Positions 50,763-59,800 of a stretch of 64,000 bases of DNA are shown here, piece by piece (position 1 is the first letter of the stretch; every line of letters begins with the position of its first letter). A program made the position numbers and the translations under genes. The notes beneath the pieces were generated by a model. The model did not search any database and was not told the DNA's origin. It saw nothing but the letters and a program-made list of their open reading frames with translations. Source of the stretch: Lentzea sp. NBRC 105346 (lineage in GTDB: Bacteria; Actinomycetota; Actinomycetes; Mycobacteriales; Pseudonocardiaceae); NCBI RefSeq assembly GCF_030269605.1, contig NZ_BSTQ01000014.1, positions 186,001-250,000 of the forward strand. Reading direction: 5' to 3'.

Positions 50763-51953
50763 ATGACGCGCATCGAGACCATGGCTGTCCACGGCGGACG
50801 TGACGACCTCACCGACCTCGGCGTGCACGCGCCGCCGATCGACCTCTCGACCACCTACCCGATGGCCGACCAGCTCAAGGCGGGCGAGGCGCTGCAGGAC
50901 TGGGCCGAGGGCGCGGCGCACGCGAAGTCGCCGGTCTACGCGCGGCTGCACAACCCGACCGTCGCGCGGTTCGAGCAGGCGCTCGCGCAGCTCGAGGCCA
51001 CCGACGCGGCCGTCGCGTTCGGCAGTGGCATGGCGGCCGTGACGGCGGTTCTGCAGGCCTCGTGCGTGATGCGCGGCAAGCCGCACGTCGTTGCCGTCCG
51101 TCCGCTGTACGGCGGCACGGATCACCTGCTCTCATCAGGGCTTTTGGGCGTCACGACGACGTACACGACCCAGGACGAAGTAGCTCGGGAGATCAGGCCC
51201 GACACGGGTCTCGTGGTGATCGAGACCCCGGCCAACCCGAACCTGGACCTGATCGACATCGCGCATGTCGTCGCCCAGGCCGGGGACGTCCCGGTCATGG
51301 TTGACAACACCTTCGCGACGCCGATCCTGCAGAACCCGGCCGCGTTCGGCGCGACCTACGTGTTGCATTCGGGCACCAAGTACCTCGGCGGGCACGGCGA
51401 CGTGCTGGGCGGCGTCGTGGCGTGCGCGGAATCGCTTGCGGGACCGTTGCGGCAGGTCCGGATCCTCACCGGCGCCGTGCTGCACCCGCTCGGCGGTTAC
51501 CTGCTGCACCGCGGCCTCGCCACCCTCCCGCTGCGCGTCGAAGCCGCGCAGCGGACGGCGAAACTGCTGGTGGAACGCTTGGGCAACCACGACGCCGTCG
51601 AGTTCGTCCGGTACCCGAAGCCCGACGGTCTGCAGCTGCGCGGATCCGGCGCGATGATCGCGTTCGCGACACGCGCCGACCCGTTCGACGTCGTGCGCCG
51701 GCTGAAGCTGATCACGCCCGCCGTCAGCCTCGGATCCGTCGACACGCTGATCGAGCACCCGGCCGCACTGACGCATCGGCTCGTACCAGGTCAGGCGCGA
51801 GAAGCGAGTGGTGTTCCCGCGAATCTTCTTCGCGTCTCTATTGGGCTGGAACACTTTGACGACATTTGGCACGATCTGAACCGGGCATTGTGTGACGCTG
51901 CTTACGTTAAGGCTTCCCCAAGCGATTACTGGGCGATGACCGCTGCTCACTAG
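50763..51953 (+). CDS. PLP-dependent Cys/Met metabolism enzyme (methionine gamma-lyase-like)
   Basis: 396 residues from ATG 50763 (ATG 50745 is also possible; neither has a good RBS). Family motifs: YARLHNPTVARFEQALAQLE, FGSGMAAVTA, ETPANPNLDLIDI, DNTFATPILQNP, Schiff-base Lys in LHSGTKYLGGHGD, SLGSVDTLIEHPA. Cleaves or forms C-S bonds of methionine, homocysteine or cystathionine. Close to Lrp regulator and amino acid transporters, consistent with amino acid catabolism. Confidence 0.9.
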   Translation: MTRIETMAVHGGRDDLTDLGVHAPPIDLSTTYPMADQLKAGEALQDWAEGAAHAKSPVYARLHNPTVARFEQALAQLEATDAAVAFGSGMAAVTAVLQASCVMRGKPHVVAVRPLYGGTDHLLSSGLLGVTTTYTTQDEVAREIRPDTGLVVIETPANPNLDLIDIAHVVAQAGDVPVMVDNTFATPILQNPAAFGATYVLHSGTKYLGGHGDVLGGVVACAESLAGPLRQVRILTGAVLHPLGGYLLHRGLATLPLRVEAAQRTAKLLVERLGNHDAVEFVRYPKPDGLQLRGSGAMIAFATRADPFDVVRRLKLITPAVSLGSVDTLIEHPAALTHRLVPGQAREASGVPANLLRVSIGLEHFDDIWHDLNRALCDAAYVKASPSDYWAMTAAH

Positions 51954-52028
51954 AGTGCCCGAATCGGCGCATCGGGGCGCGGGAGGTTCCGATGCGATGC
52001 GAATTGTTCATTCGGGAAGGAACCCCTC

Positions 52029-53429
52029 GTGAGTTCTGTCGAAACCGACGCAGACGGATACACGAAAGCCCTGTCAAAGCGTCAGGTTCAGATGATCGCC
52101 ATCGGTGGCGCGATCGGTGTCGGATTGTTCCTCGGTGCGGGCGGGCGCCTCGCCACCGCGGGACCTTCACTGATCCTGTCCTACGCGGTCTGCGGCCTGG
52201 CCGCGTTCTTCGTGATGCGCGCACTGGGCGAGCTGGTGCTGTACCGGCCCGTCTCGGGCAGCTTCGTGGAGTACGCCCGTGAGTTCATCGGACCGTGGGC
52301 GGGCTACGCGTCCGGCTGGATGTACTGGCTGAACTGGGCGATGACGGGCATCGCCGAGATCACGGCCGTCGCGATCTACATGCACCGCTGGTTCCCGGAC
52401 CTGCCGCAGTGGATCACCGCGCTGGTCGCGCTGGTGTTCCTCGTCGCGATCAACCTGGTGTCGGTCAAGCTCTTCGGTGAGCTGGAGTTCTGGTTCTCCG
52501 TCATCAAGGTGACGGCAATCGTCGTCTTCCTCGTCACCGGTATCGGCCTGGTCATCGCCGCCGCCGACATCGGTGGCACCACGGCGAGCGTGTCGAACGT
52601 CGTGAGCCACGGCGGGTTGTTCCCGGCGGGCTTCGGCGTCGCGCTGATGACGCTGCAGGCGGTCGTGTTCGCCTACGCCGGCATCGAGCTCGTCGGCATC
52701 GCGGCGGGGGAGACGAAGAACCCGGACAAGATCCTGCCGCGCGCGATCAACGGCGTCGTCTACCGCATCGCCGTGTTCTACGTCGGCTCGGTGCTGCTGC
52801 TCACGATGTTGTTGCCGTGGAACCACTTCACGGGCACCGAGAGTCCTTTCGTGACGGTCTTCTCCGCGCTGGGCATCCCGGCGGTCGGCGACATCATGAA
52901 CGCCGTCGTGCTCACCGCGGCGCTGTCGTCGTGCAACTCGGGCCTCTACTCCACGGGCCGCATCCTGCGGTCGCTGGCGCAGAAGGGCGAGGCGCCCTCG
53001 TTCACCGGCAAGATGAACTCGGGCCACGTGCCCTACGGCGGCATCCTCTTCACCGCGGGCGCCTACGTCGTCGGCGTGGTGATGAACTACCTGGTGCCGA
53101 AGGAGGCGTTCGACATCGCCATCGCGATCGCCTCGCTCGGCGTGGTCGCGACCTGGGCGACGTTGATCATCTGTCAGATGAAGCTGCGCGACAAGGCGTT
53201 GCGCGGCGAGGTGCAGCGGCCGTCGTACCGGATGCCCGGCGCCCCGTACACGAACTGGCTGACGCTCGGGTTCCTCGTGCTCGTGGTCGTGCAGATGGCC
53301 TTCGCGGCCGAAGCCGAGAAGATCGCGTTCTGGTCGATCCCGGTCGTCGTCGCCGTCCTGGCCGTCGGTTGGCGCTTCATCAAGGCGCGCGCCCCGCGTG
53401 ACCAGGAGCTGGTTACTGTCGGCGACTGA
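52029..53429 (+). CDS. APC-superfamily amino acid permease (AAT type)
   Basis: 466 residues from GTG 52029 (GGAAGG RBS). Twelve hydrophobic segments. AAT signatures: RQVQMIAIGGAIGVGLFLGAG, YRPVSGSFVEYAREFIGPWAGYASGWMYWL, FAYAGIELVGIAAGETKNP. Resembles asparagine/GABA/proline-type permeases; specificity not certain. Sits between the gamma-lyase and pdxT genes on the same strand. Confidence 0.9.
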   Translation: MSSVETDADGYTKALSKRQVQMIAIGGAIGVGLFLGAGGRLATAGPSLILSYAVCGLAAFFVMRALGELVLYRPVSGSFVEYAREFIGPWAGYASGWMYWLNWAMTGIAEITAVAIYMHRWFPDLPQWITALVALVFLVAINLVSVKLFGELEFWFSVIKVTAIVVFLVTGIGLVIAAADIGGTTASVSNVVSHGGLFPAGFGVALMTLQAVVFAYAGIELVGIAAGETKNPDKILPRAINGVVYRIAVFYVGSVLLLTMLLPWNHFTGTESPFVTVFSALGIPAVGDIMNAVVLTAALSSCNSGLYSTGRILRSLAQKGEAPSFTGKMNSGHVPYGGILFTAGAYVVGVVMNYLVPKEAFDIAIAIASLGVVATWATLIICQMKLRDKALRGEVQRPSYRMPGAPYTNWLTLGFLVLVVVQMAFAAEAEKIAFWSIPVVVAVLAVGWRFIKARAPRDQELVTVGD

Positions 53430-53450
53430 CCGCCGATTAGGCTGGGCGGC

Positions 53451-54086
53451 ATGGTTGTCGCTGCCCAGCCGGTCGTCGGCGTGCTCGCCCTGCAGGGCGA
53501 CGTGCGTGAGCACCTCGTGTCCCTCGCGTCCTGCGACGTCGTGGCGCGGCCCGTGCGCCGCCCCGAGGAACTGGACGAACTCGACGGCATCGTGATCCCC
53601 GGCGGCGAGTCGACCACCATCAGCCGGCTCCTGGAGACGTTCGAGCTGCTGGAGCCCCTCAAGGCCCGCATCAAGGCCGGAATGCCCGCGTACGGATCGT
53701 GCGCGGGCATGATCATGCTCGCGGACAAGGTCCTCGACGGACGCCCTGACCAGCACCAACTCGGCGGCTTGGACGTCGTGGTGCGGCGTAACGCGTTCGG
53801 CAGGCAGATCGACTCGTTCGAGACCGAGCTGGAGATCACCGGCGTGGGTCCCGTGCACGCGGTGTTCATCCGGGCACCCTGGGTGGAGTCGGCGGGCGCG
53901 GGCGTCGAGGTACTCGCTACGGTTCCCGTTACCCCTGAAGCGGGCGAGGCCGCCGGTAGGATCGTCGCCGTTCGGCAGGGGAACGTGCTGGCGACCGCGT
54001 TCCACCCGGAGCTGACGGGTGACGAGCGCGTGCACCGCCTGTTCGTGGACATGGTTCGTGGTTTGACTGGTTCGGAGGAGAAATGA
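53451..54086 (+). CDS. pdxT: Pyridoxal 5'-phosphate synthase glutaminase subunit PdxT
   Basis: 211 residues from ATG 53451. Class I glutamine amidotransferase: GVLALQGDVREH, IPGGESTTISRLLE, nucleophile Cys in YGSCAGMIMLA, His-Glu in TAFHPELTGDERVH. Supplies ammonia to PdxS. Overlaps yebC start by four bases. The usual actinobacterial order is pdxS-(tesB)-pdxT-yebC; here pdxS is 7 kb upstream. Confidence 0.96.
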   Translation: MVVAAQPVVGVLALQGDVREHLVSLASCDVVARPVRRPEELDELDGIVIPGGESTTISRLLETFELLEPLKARIKAGMPAYGSCAGMIMLADKVLDGRPDQHQLGGLDVVVRRNAFGRQIDSFETELEITGVGPVHAVFIRAPWVESAGAGVEVLATVPVTPEAGEAAGRIVAVRQGNVLATAFHPELTGDERVHRLFVDMVRGLTGSEEK

Positions 54087-54832
54087 GCGGCCACTCCAAG
54101 TGGGCGACCACCAAGCACAAGAAGGCCGCGATCGACGCCAAGCGGGGCAAGCTCTTCGCGCGGCTGATCAAGAACATCGAGGTGGCGGCCCGTACCGGTG
54201 GCGGTGACCCGGACGGCAACCCGACGCTCTACGACGCGATCCAGAAGGCGCGCAAGAACTCGGTGCCGCTGGACAACATCGAGCGCGCGCGCAAGCGCGG
54301 CGCAGGTGAAGAGGCCGGTGGCGCCGACTGGCAGACGATCATGTACGAGGGCTACGGCCCCAACGGCGTCGCCGTGCTGATCGAGTGCCTCACGGACAAC
54401 CGCAACCGCGCCGCGTCCGAGGTCCGCACCGCGATGACGCGCAACGGCGGCTCGATGGCCGATCCCGGCTCGGTCGCGTACATGTTCTCGCGCAAGGGTG
54501 TCGTCATCCTGCCGAAGGCGGAGCTGTCCGAGGACGACGTGCTGATGGCCGTCCTGGACGCCGGCGCCGAGGAGGTCAACGACCTCGGCGAGTCGTTCGA
54601 GGTGGTGTCCGAGGCGAGCGACCTGATCCCGGTGCGCAAGGCGCTGCAGGACGCGGGCTACGACTACGAGTCGGCCGAGTCGTCCTTCCTGCCGTCGGTC
54701 ACCGTGCAGCTCGAGGCCGAGGGGGCGCGGAAGATCTTCAAGCTGATCGACGCGCTGGAGGACTGCGACGACGTGCAGAACGTCTTCGCCAACTTCGACG
54801 TGTCCGACGAGGTCATGGCCGAGGTCGGGTGA
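54083..54832 (+). CDS. yebC: YebC/PmpR-family regulatory protein
   Basis: 249 residues, starting MSGHSKWATTKHKKAAIDAKRGKLFARLIKNIEVAAR, the strict family start. Contains ARKNSVPLDNIERARKRGAGE and YEGYGPNGVAVLIECLTDNRNRAASEVRTA. YebC proteins bind DNA or assist ribosomes in translating polyproline stretches. Next to ruvC in many actinomycetes, but no ruvC follows here. Confidence 0.96.
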   Translation: MSGHSKWATTKHKKAAIDAKRGKLFARLIKNIEVAARTGGGDPDGNPTLYDAIQKARKNSVPLDNIERARKRGAGEEAGGADWQTIMYEGYGPNGVAVLIECLTDNRNRAASEVRTAMTRNGGSMADPGSVAYMFSRKGVVILPKAELSEDDVLMAVLDAGAEEVNDLGESFEVVSEASDLIPVRKALQDAGYDYESAESSFLPSVTVQLEAEGARKIFKLIDALEDCDDVQNVFANFDVSDEVMAEVG

Positions 54833-54894
54833 GGCTCGGGATTGGGCGAGGTGTGCTCGCGGAGAGCGCTCGCCCTCATCCCTCCGCCGTGTTT

Positions 54895-54915
54895 TCTGGG
54901 GGTGCAACCCCCAGA
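54895..54915 (+). terminator. Hairpin after yebC
   Basis: TCTGGGGGT-GCA-ACCCCCAGA, a 9-bp stem, followed by a GC-rich run with more inverted repeats (CCCGGCGGGC...). Likely terminator of the pdxT-yebC transcript. Confidence 0.65.
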
Positions 54916-54950
54916 CCCCGCCCGGCGGGCTCCGCCCCCGGACCCCCGTA

Positions 54951-54987
54951 ACACGAAGCCCACCCTTGCGTAGGGTGGGCTTCGTGT
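54951..54987. terminator. Perfect 16-bp hairpin overlapping the start of the DUF4262 gene
   Basis: ACACGAAGCCCACCCT (54951-54966) pairs with 54972-54987 across a TGCGT loop. The right arm contains the GTG start of the next gene (54984-54986). If transcribed, it hides the start codon and any RBS; if not, it is the second terminator after yebC. Confidence 0.7.
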
Positions 54988-55484
54988 TGAGCCCCGAAGA
55001 TCAAAGACTCCGAGCCTGGCTGTTGGAGCAGTCCGAGCGGTTCGGCCACGCCACCGTCACCGTCCCACCCGACGGCGACGGCGCCGGTTACGCGTTCAGT
55101 GTCGGCGCGTGGCGGCGGTTCGGCGCACCGGAGGCCGTGGTCATCGGGCTCGACAAGGACATGGCCGTCACGCTGATCCGCGCGTACGTCGACCGGGCCC
55201 GCGGGGGAGAGCGCTTCCGCCCCGGCCAGCTCTACTGGGACTTCTTCCAGGGCGTGCCGGTGACGTTCGAACGCGTGTACCGCGGCTTCTACCCGGAGTT
55301 CTTCGGCAGCGCCTTCCTGCTGTACGACCACGGAGACTTCGCCGCGACGCAGATCATCGTGCCGACGCCCCAGGGGCACTGGCCGTGGCAGCCCGAGGCG
55401 CCGCAGGGGTTCCACGAGTGGCAGATGATCCTGACGGAGAGCGGTATCCCGGAGAGCTGGACGCCGGGCGTGAACGGCCCATGA
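54984..55484 (+). CDS. DUF4262 domain protein
   Basis: About 166 residues from GTG 54984; TTG 54966 or 54987 are alternatives. Pattern of DUF4262: AGYAFSVGAWRRFGAPEAVVIGLDKDMAVTLIRAYV, then GERFRPGQLY, AFLLYDHGDFAATQIIVPTPQGHWPWQPEAP. Small cytosolic protein of unknown function, common in actinomycetes. Stop overlaps the next start (ATGA, 55481-55484). Confidence 0.8.
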   Translation: MLSPEDQRLRAWLLEQSERFGHATVTVPPDGDGAGYAFSVGAWRRFGAPEAVVIGLDKDMAVTLIRAYVDRARGGERFRPGQLYWDFFQGVPVTFERVYRGFYPEFFGSAFLLYDHGDFAATQIIVPTPQGHWPWQPEAPQGFHEWQMILTESGIPESWTPGVNGP

Positions 55485-55951
55485 CCGTCCATATCGGACC
55501 GGTCGGCCCCGAACACGCCGGTGAGATCATGACCGTGCAGCGCGCCGCGTACCTCACGGAGGCGCAGGCGCACGACGTCCTGGACCTGCCGCCGCTGGCC
55601 GAAACCCTCGACCAGATCAAGGCCTCCCTGGAGCTGGCGTTCGGCGCGTGGCTCGGCCCCCGTCTCGTCGGCTCCATCCGCGGCCGGGTGGAGGGTACGC
55701 GCATGCAGATCGCCCGGCTGTCGGTCGCGCCGGACATGCAGGGACAGGGCATCGGGAAGGCGTTGCTCAACGCGTTGACCGAGGGCCGCCCGGACAACGT
55801 CGACACGCTCTGGCTGATCATCGGGACGCGCAGCTTCGGCAACATCAGGATGTACGGCAACGCCGGGTTCGTGCAGACCAAGACGGGTGTCGACGAGATG
55901 AACGTGCCCATCGTGTTCATGGAGAAGAAGGTCATCTCGCGTTCAGGCTGA
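55481..55951 (+). CDS. GNAT-family N-acetyltransferase
   Basis: 156 residues from ATG 55481. GNAT fold with acetyl-CoA motif A: IARLSVAPDMQGQGIGKALLNALTEG, followed by RSFGNIRMYGNAGFVQTKTG (motif B region). Acetylates an unknown amine. Overlaps the DUF4262 gene by four bases. 131 bases follow before the convergent large gene, holding nothing notable. Confidence 0.87.
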   Translation: MTVHIGPVGPEHAGEIMTVQRAAYLTEAQAHDVLDLPPLAETLDQIKASLELAFGAWLGPRLVGSIRGRVEGTRMQIARLSVAPDMQGQGIGKALLNALTEGRPDNVDTLWLIIGTRSFGNIRMYGNAGFVQTKTGVDEMNVPIVFMEKKVISRSG

Positions 55952-56082
55952 GGTCACGGGCGGCTGGCACAGTCGAGACCGGTCCACCCACGGCCACTTT
56001 CCGGTGCGGATGTCGATCACCCTCGGCTGATCCGTCCGGCACCCGTCGCCCCTGGCACACCCGGTGCCAGGGGCGTCGCGTG

Positions 56083-59000
56083 TCACGAGCATGCCGAAGG
56101 CATCGGCCGCGGGTCATTGCTGAAGTCGTTGTCCAAGCGCGAGCACGCCGTGCGCACGGCCAGTTGCGGCGAGATGGGCCAGACCGTGATGCCGTTGTCG
56201 TCGGCGACCGCCAGCTCGGTGCCGTCCTGACGCCACGCGATCCGGGTGCCGATGTAGCCGGTGGACGGCAGCGTCGCCCACAGTTCACGCGTCCGCGTGT
56301 CCCACAGGTTCACCTTGCCGTCGATGCCCGCGGTGGCCAGCAGTGCGCCATCCGGGCTGATGGCCGCGGCCAGGATCTCGCCGCTGTGCGCCGGCACTGT
56401 GCCGAGCTCTCGCAGCTCGCCCGGATCCCAGAACACCACGTTGCCGTCGCGCCGGGTGGCCGCGAGCACGCTGCCGCTGAAAAAGAGCTCATTGGCCTCG
56501 GCGACACCGGTCTGCCAGCCGCCGACACGCTTGCCCGCGGCGATGTCCCAGGTCGCGAGCTCCCCGTTCCGGCCGAGCAGCGTGAGCCGGCCGTCACCGG
56601 GGCCGAACACGAACGCCACCTCGTCGGCGACGGGAACGGTCCCGACGGGTTTGCCGGTCGCGATCTCCCACGTGTTCACGGCGGTTTTCGCGCGGAGCGC
56701 GAAGAAACGGCCGTCGCGACTGAACGCGTAGCTGTCGCTGGTCGCGGATCCCTTGCCCTCGAGCGATGTGCGGACGGTTCCGGTCCGCGCGTCCCTGATC
56801 TCGACGCGCAACGGTTCGACGAGCACCACGATGTTCGTCCCCGTCGGGTCGAAACCCAGCACGCGGTCGCGGTGGCTGGTGCGCGCCGGGGACAGCGGCG
56901 CGTCGAGCGACCAGGTCAGCACCGAGGTGTCGGGTGCGTCCCGGGACTGTTTACTGGTCGCGGAGACGCCGTTGGTCGTGAACGCCAGCGCGTCGATCGG
57001 GTTGTCCTTGCCGTCGAGCGGCGCGTTGTTCAACCGCCACAGGGAGATCTTGTCGAAGCCCATCGCGGCGATCGTGCCGTCGCTGCCGGCGGTGAGGCTG
57101 GACGTGCTCTCCGTGTTCGGCGCGCTCAGCACGCCCGCGTAGCGCCACCGGTGCACGTCGATGAACCTGATCTCGTCGGAGCTCGCGTACGCGAGGAGCT
57201 TGCCCCCGTCGGCGAACGCGAGACCGCTCAGGTGCCGCTCACGGGTGGGGAACTCGTTCGTCTTGGTCAACGTCCTGAGGTCCGCCAGCATCACCTTCGC
57301 CGTCTCGTCGGCGAACGCCACCGCGCTGCCGTCCGGGCTCACCGCGAGAGAGGTCACGGATCCCGCCAGCTCGCCGAGCTTCCGGTTCGTGCCGAGATCC
57401 CACGCGGAGAGTCCGCGAGTCGTGGAGACCACGACGGTATCGCCCGCGACCGCCAGGTCGGTCGCATCCGTGATCTCGTCCAGCACGCGGGCCGGTTCCG
57501 GGTGCTCGAGGTCCCACCGCAGCACGGTCGACTCTTCGGTGATCGCGGAAAACCGGCGGCCGACGCCGAGCACGTGCCGGGAGTCCGAGGTGAAGGCGAG
57601 GCGCGTCACGCCGGGGAACCTGTTGTCGGGCTTGAAGATCGTGCGGTCGGACACCACGTCCCACACGATCACGCCGGTGAACAACCCGATGGCCAGATAA
57701 CGCTTGTCCGGGCTGAAGGCGAGCGAGATCGCGCCCTTCTCGCCGTCGAGCGGATAGGTCTTGAGCTTGCGGCGGTGCGGCACGTCCCAGAGATCGATCT
57801 CGCGACGGCGGCTCACGGCCAGCAACGAGCCGTCCGCGGCGAACGCCATCGGGTTCGTGCCCGTGGTCGCCGGGAAGGTGCCCTGGCTGGCGGGCCGGCC
57901 GGCGTTGCGGATCAACGCGCTGCGCGCCTCGGCGGTCGGGGCGGCACTGAACGCGTTGATGCTGTCCTTGAGGGCACCGGCCACGTCGGTGGTGGCGTTC
58001 TGCTGGGCACGGGCCGCGAGCGCCCGCGACTCCGACTCCCGTTGCTGCCGCACGGCGACCACCGCGACGACCGAGGCGGCCACCAGCAGCACCGCGAGAG
58101 CCGCCGCGAACAGCCGGGTGCGGCGCGTCTGCCGTTTCGCGACCTTGAGCTCGACCACCTCGGCGTTGAGGCTCGCGTCGAGGAACGCGGCCTCACGCTG
58201 CGACAGCGACGCGCGGTCGAGCTCCCGCGCCACGGCCAGGCGAGCGCCGCGGTACAACGCGCCGGGGTCGCGGTCGTGCGCCTCCCACTCGGCGGTGGCG
58301 TCGGTGAGCTGCCGGTGCACCCGCAGCGCCTGCCGGTCCTCCGCGAGCCAGTCGCGCAGCCGCGGCCACGACCGGATCAGCGACTCGTGCGTGATCTCCA
58401 CCGACGAGCCGTCCACCGTGAGCAGACGGGCGTCGACCAGCGCTGCGGGCACGTCGTCGTCGAGCTCGCTCCGGTCGATGCGGCGCTTGGTGTCCTCGGT
58501 GCCCTCACCGGGCGCGGTGAGACGGAGGAACAGCCTGCGCACCCCGTCGGGATCCGCGCACGTCGCATAGAGCATCTCCGCGGTGCGGGTCAGCGCGCCG
58601 TCGATGCCGCCCGCCGCCTCGAACCCGTTGAGCGTCAACGTCGTCCCGCGGCGCCGGCGCCACGTCTCCAGCAGCGCGTGCGACAGCAACGGCAGCACGC
58701 CCGCGCGGCCGTTCGCCTCGGCGACCAGGTGCGCGAGCAGGGCGCTGTCCACGTTGAGGCCGGCGGCGGTGGCGGGTTTGGTGATCGCCTGGCGCAGCTC
58801 GTCCACGGTCATCGGGCCGACGGTCACCTGCGCGTCGCGCATCGCCTCGACGAGGCCGAGGTGGCCGCTGCAGTGCGTGTAGAAGTCCGTGCGCACACCG
58901 ATCACCACGCGGGCGCGGTCGACCGACAGCAGCGCCGTGATGAACGGCGCCGGGTCGCCGCCGAGCGTGAAGACCTCCTCGAACTGGTCGACCACGAGCA

Positions 59001-59616
59001 CGACGTCGCGCAGCAGCAACCTGAGGTTCGCCGGATCCGCCTCCAGGTCGGCGAGCACCTGCACTACGGACAGCCCCGTGTGCCGGGCGACGTGCACGGC
59101 GAGTTCGCGCATCGGCTGCGGGCCCGGCGTCATCAGGAGGCCGTCGACCGTGGGCAGCAGACCGGCGCGCAGCAACGACGACTTGCCCGCGCCGGACGCG
59201 CCGAACACGGCGACGAAGCGGTGCCGGTCGAGCTTCGCCCGAAGTTCGGCGACCAGGCTCTCCCGGCCGAAGAACCGGTCGGCGTGTTCCGCCTGGAACG
59301 CCGCCAGGCCCAGATAGGGCGCATCGGCCAGGTCGGGCGGTGCCGGAGGGGTGAGTTCGAGCGCCAGGTCGCGCCAGCGCGCCTCCCACTCCGCGACGTC
59401 ACCGCCGCAGGCGGCCACGTAGGCCAGGGTGACCGCGAGGGTCGGCAGCTTCCTGCCGCCGGCCGCGTCGGACAACGTGGCCGCCGAGTAGTGCGCGCGC
59501 CGGCCCAGTTCCCGGTAACCGGGACCGCCGGCCTTGTCCCGCAGAAGTCGTAGATCGGCCGCGAACCTGGTCAGTGGCGTGTCAACGTCGTCAAGCGGTC
59601 GCTCGCGCCTAGGCAC
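56083..59616 (-). CDS. nSTAND1-WD40 protein with N-terminal HTH
   Basis: 1177 residues from GTG 59616 (GGGGGAA upstream). Residues 1-75: XRE-like HTH (PLTRFAADLRLLRDKAGGPGYRELGRRAHYSAATLSDAAGGRKLPT). About 95-480: nSTAND1 NTPase with Walker A FGASGAGKSSLLRAG, Walker B VLVVDQFEEVF, VIGVRTDFY. A hydrophobic segment near 520-545 (LFAAALAVLLVAASVVAVVAV) could be transmembrane. The rest, about 560-1177, holds WD40-like blades (for example DLWDVPHRRKL). Sensor-type protein: repeats bind a ligand, the NTPase switches; output unknown. Confidence 0.88.
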   Translation of the reverse strand: MPRRERPLDDVDTPLTRFAADLRLLRDKAGGPGYRELGRRAHYSAATLSDAAGGRKLPTLAVTLAYVAACGGDVAEWEARWRDLALELTPPAPPDLADAPYLGLAAFQAEHADRFFGRESLVAELRAKLDRHRFVAVFGASGAGKSSLLRAGLLPTVDGLLMTPGPQPMRELAVHVARHTGLSVVQVLADLEADPANLRLLLRDVVLVVDQFEEVFTLGGDPAPFITALLSVDRARVVIGVRTDFYTHCSGHLGLVEAMRDAQVTVGPMTVDELRQAITKPATAAGLNVDSALLAHLVAEANGRAGVLPLLSHALLETWRRRRGTTLTLNGFEAAGGIDGALTRTAEMLYATCADPDGVRRLFLRLTAPGEGTEDTKRRIDRSELDDDVPAALVDARLLTVDGSSVEITHESLIRSWPRLRDWLAEDRQALRVHRQLTDATAEWEAHDRDPGALYRGARLAVARELDRASLSQREAAFLDASLNAEVVELKVAKRQTRRTRLFAAALAVLLVAASVVAVVAVRQQRESESRALAARAQQNATTDVAGALKDSINAFSAAPTAEARSALIRNAGRPASQGTFPATTGTNPMAFAADGSLLAVSRRREIDLWDVPHRRKLKTYPLDGEKGAISLAFSPDKRYLAIGLFTGVIVWDVVSDRTIFKPDNRFPGVTRLAFTSDSRHVLGVGRRFSAITEESTVLRWDLEHPEPARVLDEITDATDLAVAGDTVVVSTTRGLSAWDLGTNRKLGELAGSVTSLAVSPDGSAVAFADETAKVMLADLRTLTKTNEFPTRERHLSGLAFADGGKLLAYASSDEIRFIDVHRWRYAGVLSAPNTESTSSLTAGSDGTIAAMGFDKISLWRLNNAPLDGKDNPIDALAFTTNGVSATSKQSRDAPDTSVLTWSLDAPLSPARTSHRDRVLGFDPTGTNIVVLVEPLRVEIRDARTGTVRTSLEGKGSATSDSYAFSRDGRFFALRAKTAVNTWEIATGKPVGTVPVADEVAFVFGPGDGRLTLLGRNGELATWDIAAGKRVGGWQTGVAEANELFFSGSVLAATRRDGNVVFWDPGELRELGTVPAHSGEILAAAISPDGALLATAGIDGKVNLWDTRTRELWATLPSTGYIGTRIAWRQDGTELAVADDNGITVWPISPQLAVRTACSRLDNDFSNDPRPMPSACS

Positions 59617-59746
59617 GTTTCCCCCAAGCCAATGTTCAGCATCTGTTGTAAGGCTCGCGGCGGCCGACACCTGACAACGTGATCAGGCTAGACATAGCAG
59701 TGCGCCGCCAGGGACGGGGGACCTCCAGCGGCGCATGTCGGGGGAC

Positions 59747-59788
59747 GAAGTGCCCCGCCTCGCTTGGGGGAGAGAGGCGGGGCACTTC
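59747..59788 (-). terminator. Hairpin terminator of the chitosanase gene
   Basis: GAAGTGCCCCGCCTC and GAGGCGGGGCACTTC (59747-59761, 59774-59788) form a perfect 15-bp stem with a 12-base loop just after the chitosanase stop (59801). Confidence 0.78.
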
Positions 59789-59800
59789 CCACAGAAGAGA

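Noticed and set aside
55648..59553. 1301-residue plus-strand open frame opposite the WD40 protein
   Set aside because: Shadow of a high-GC gene, with no RBS and no domain; the minus strand has Walker motifs and WD40 blades.
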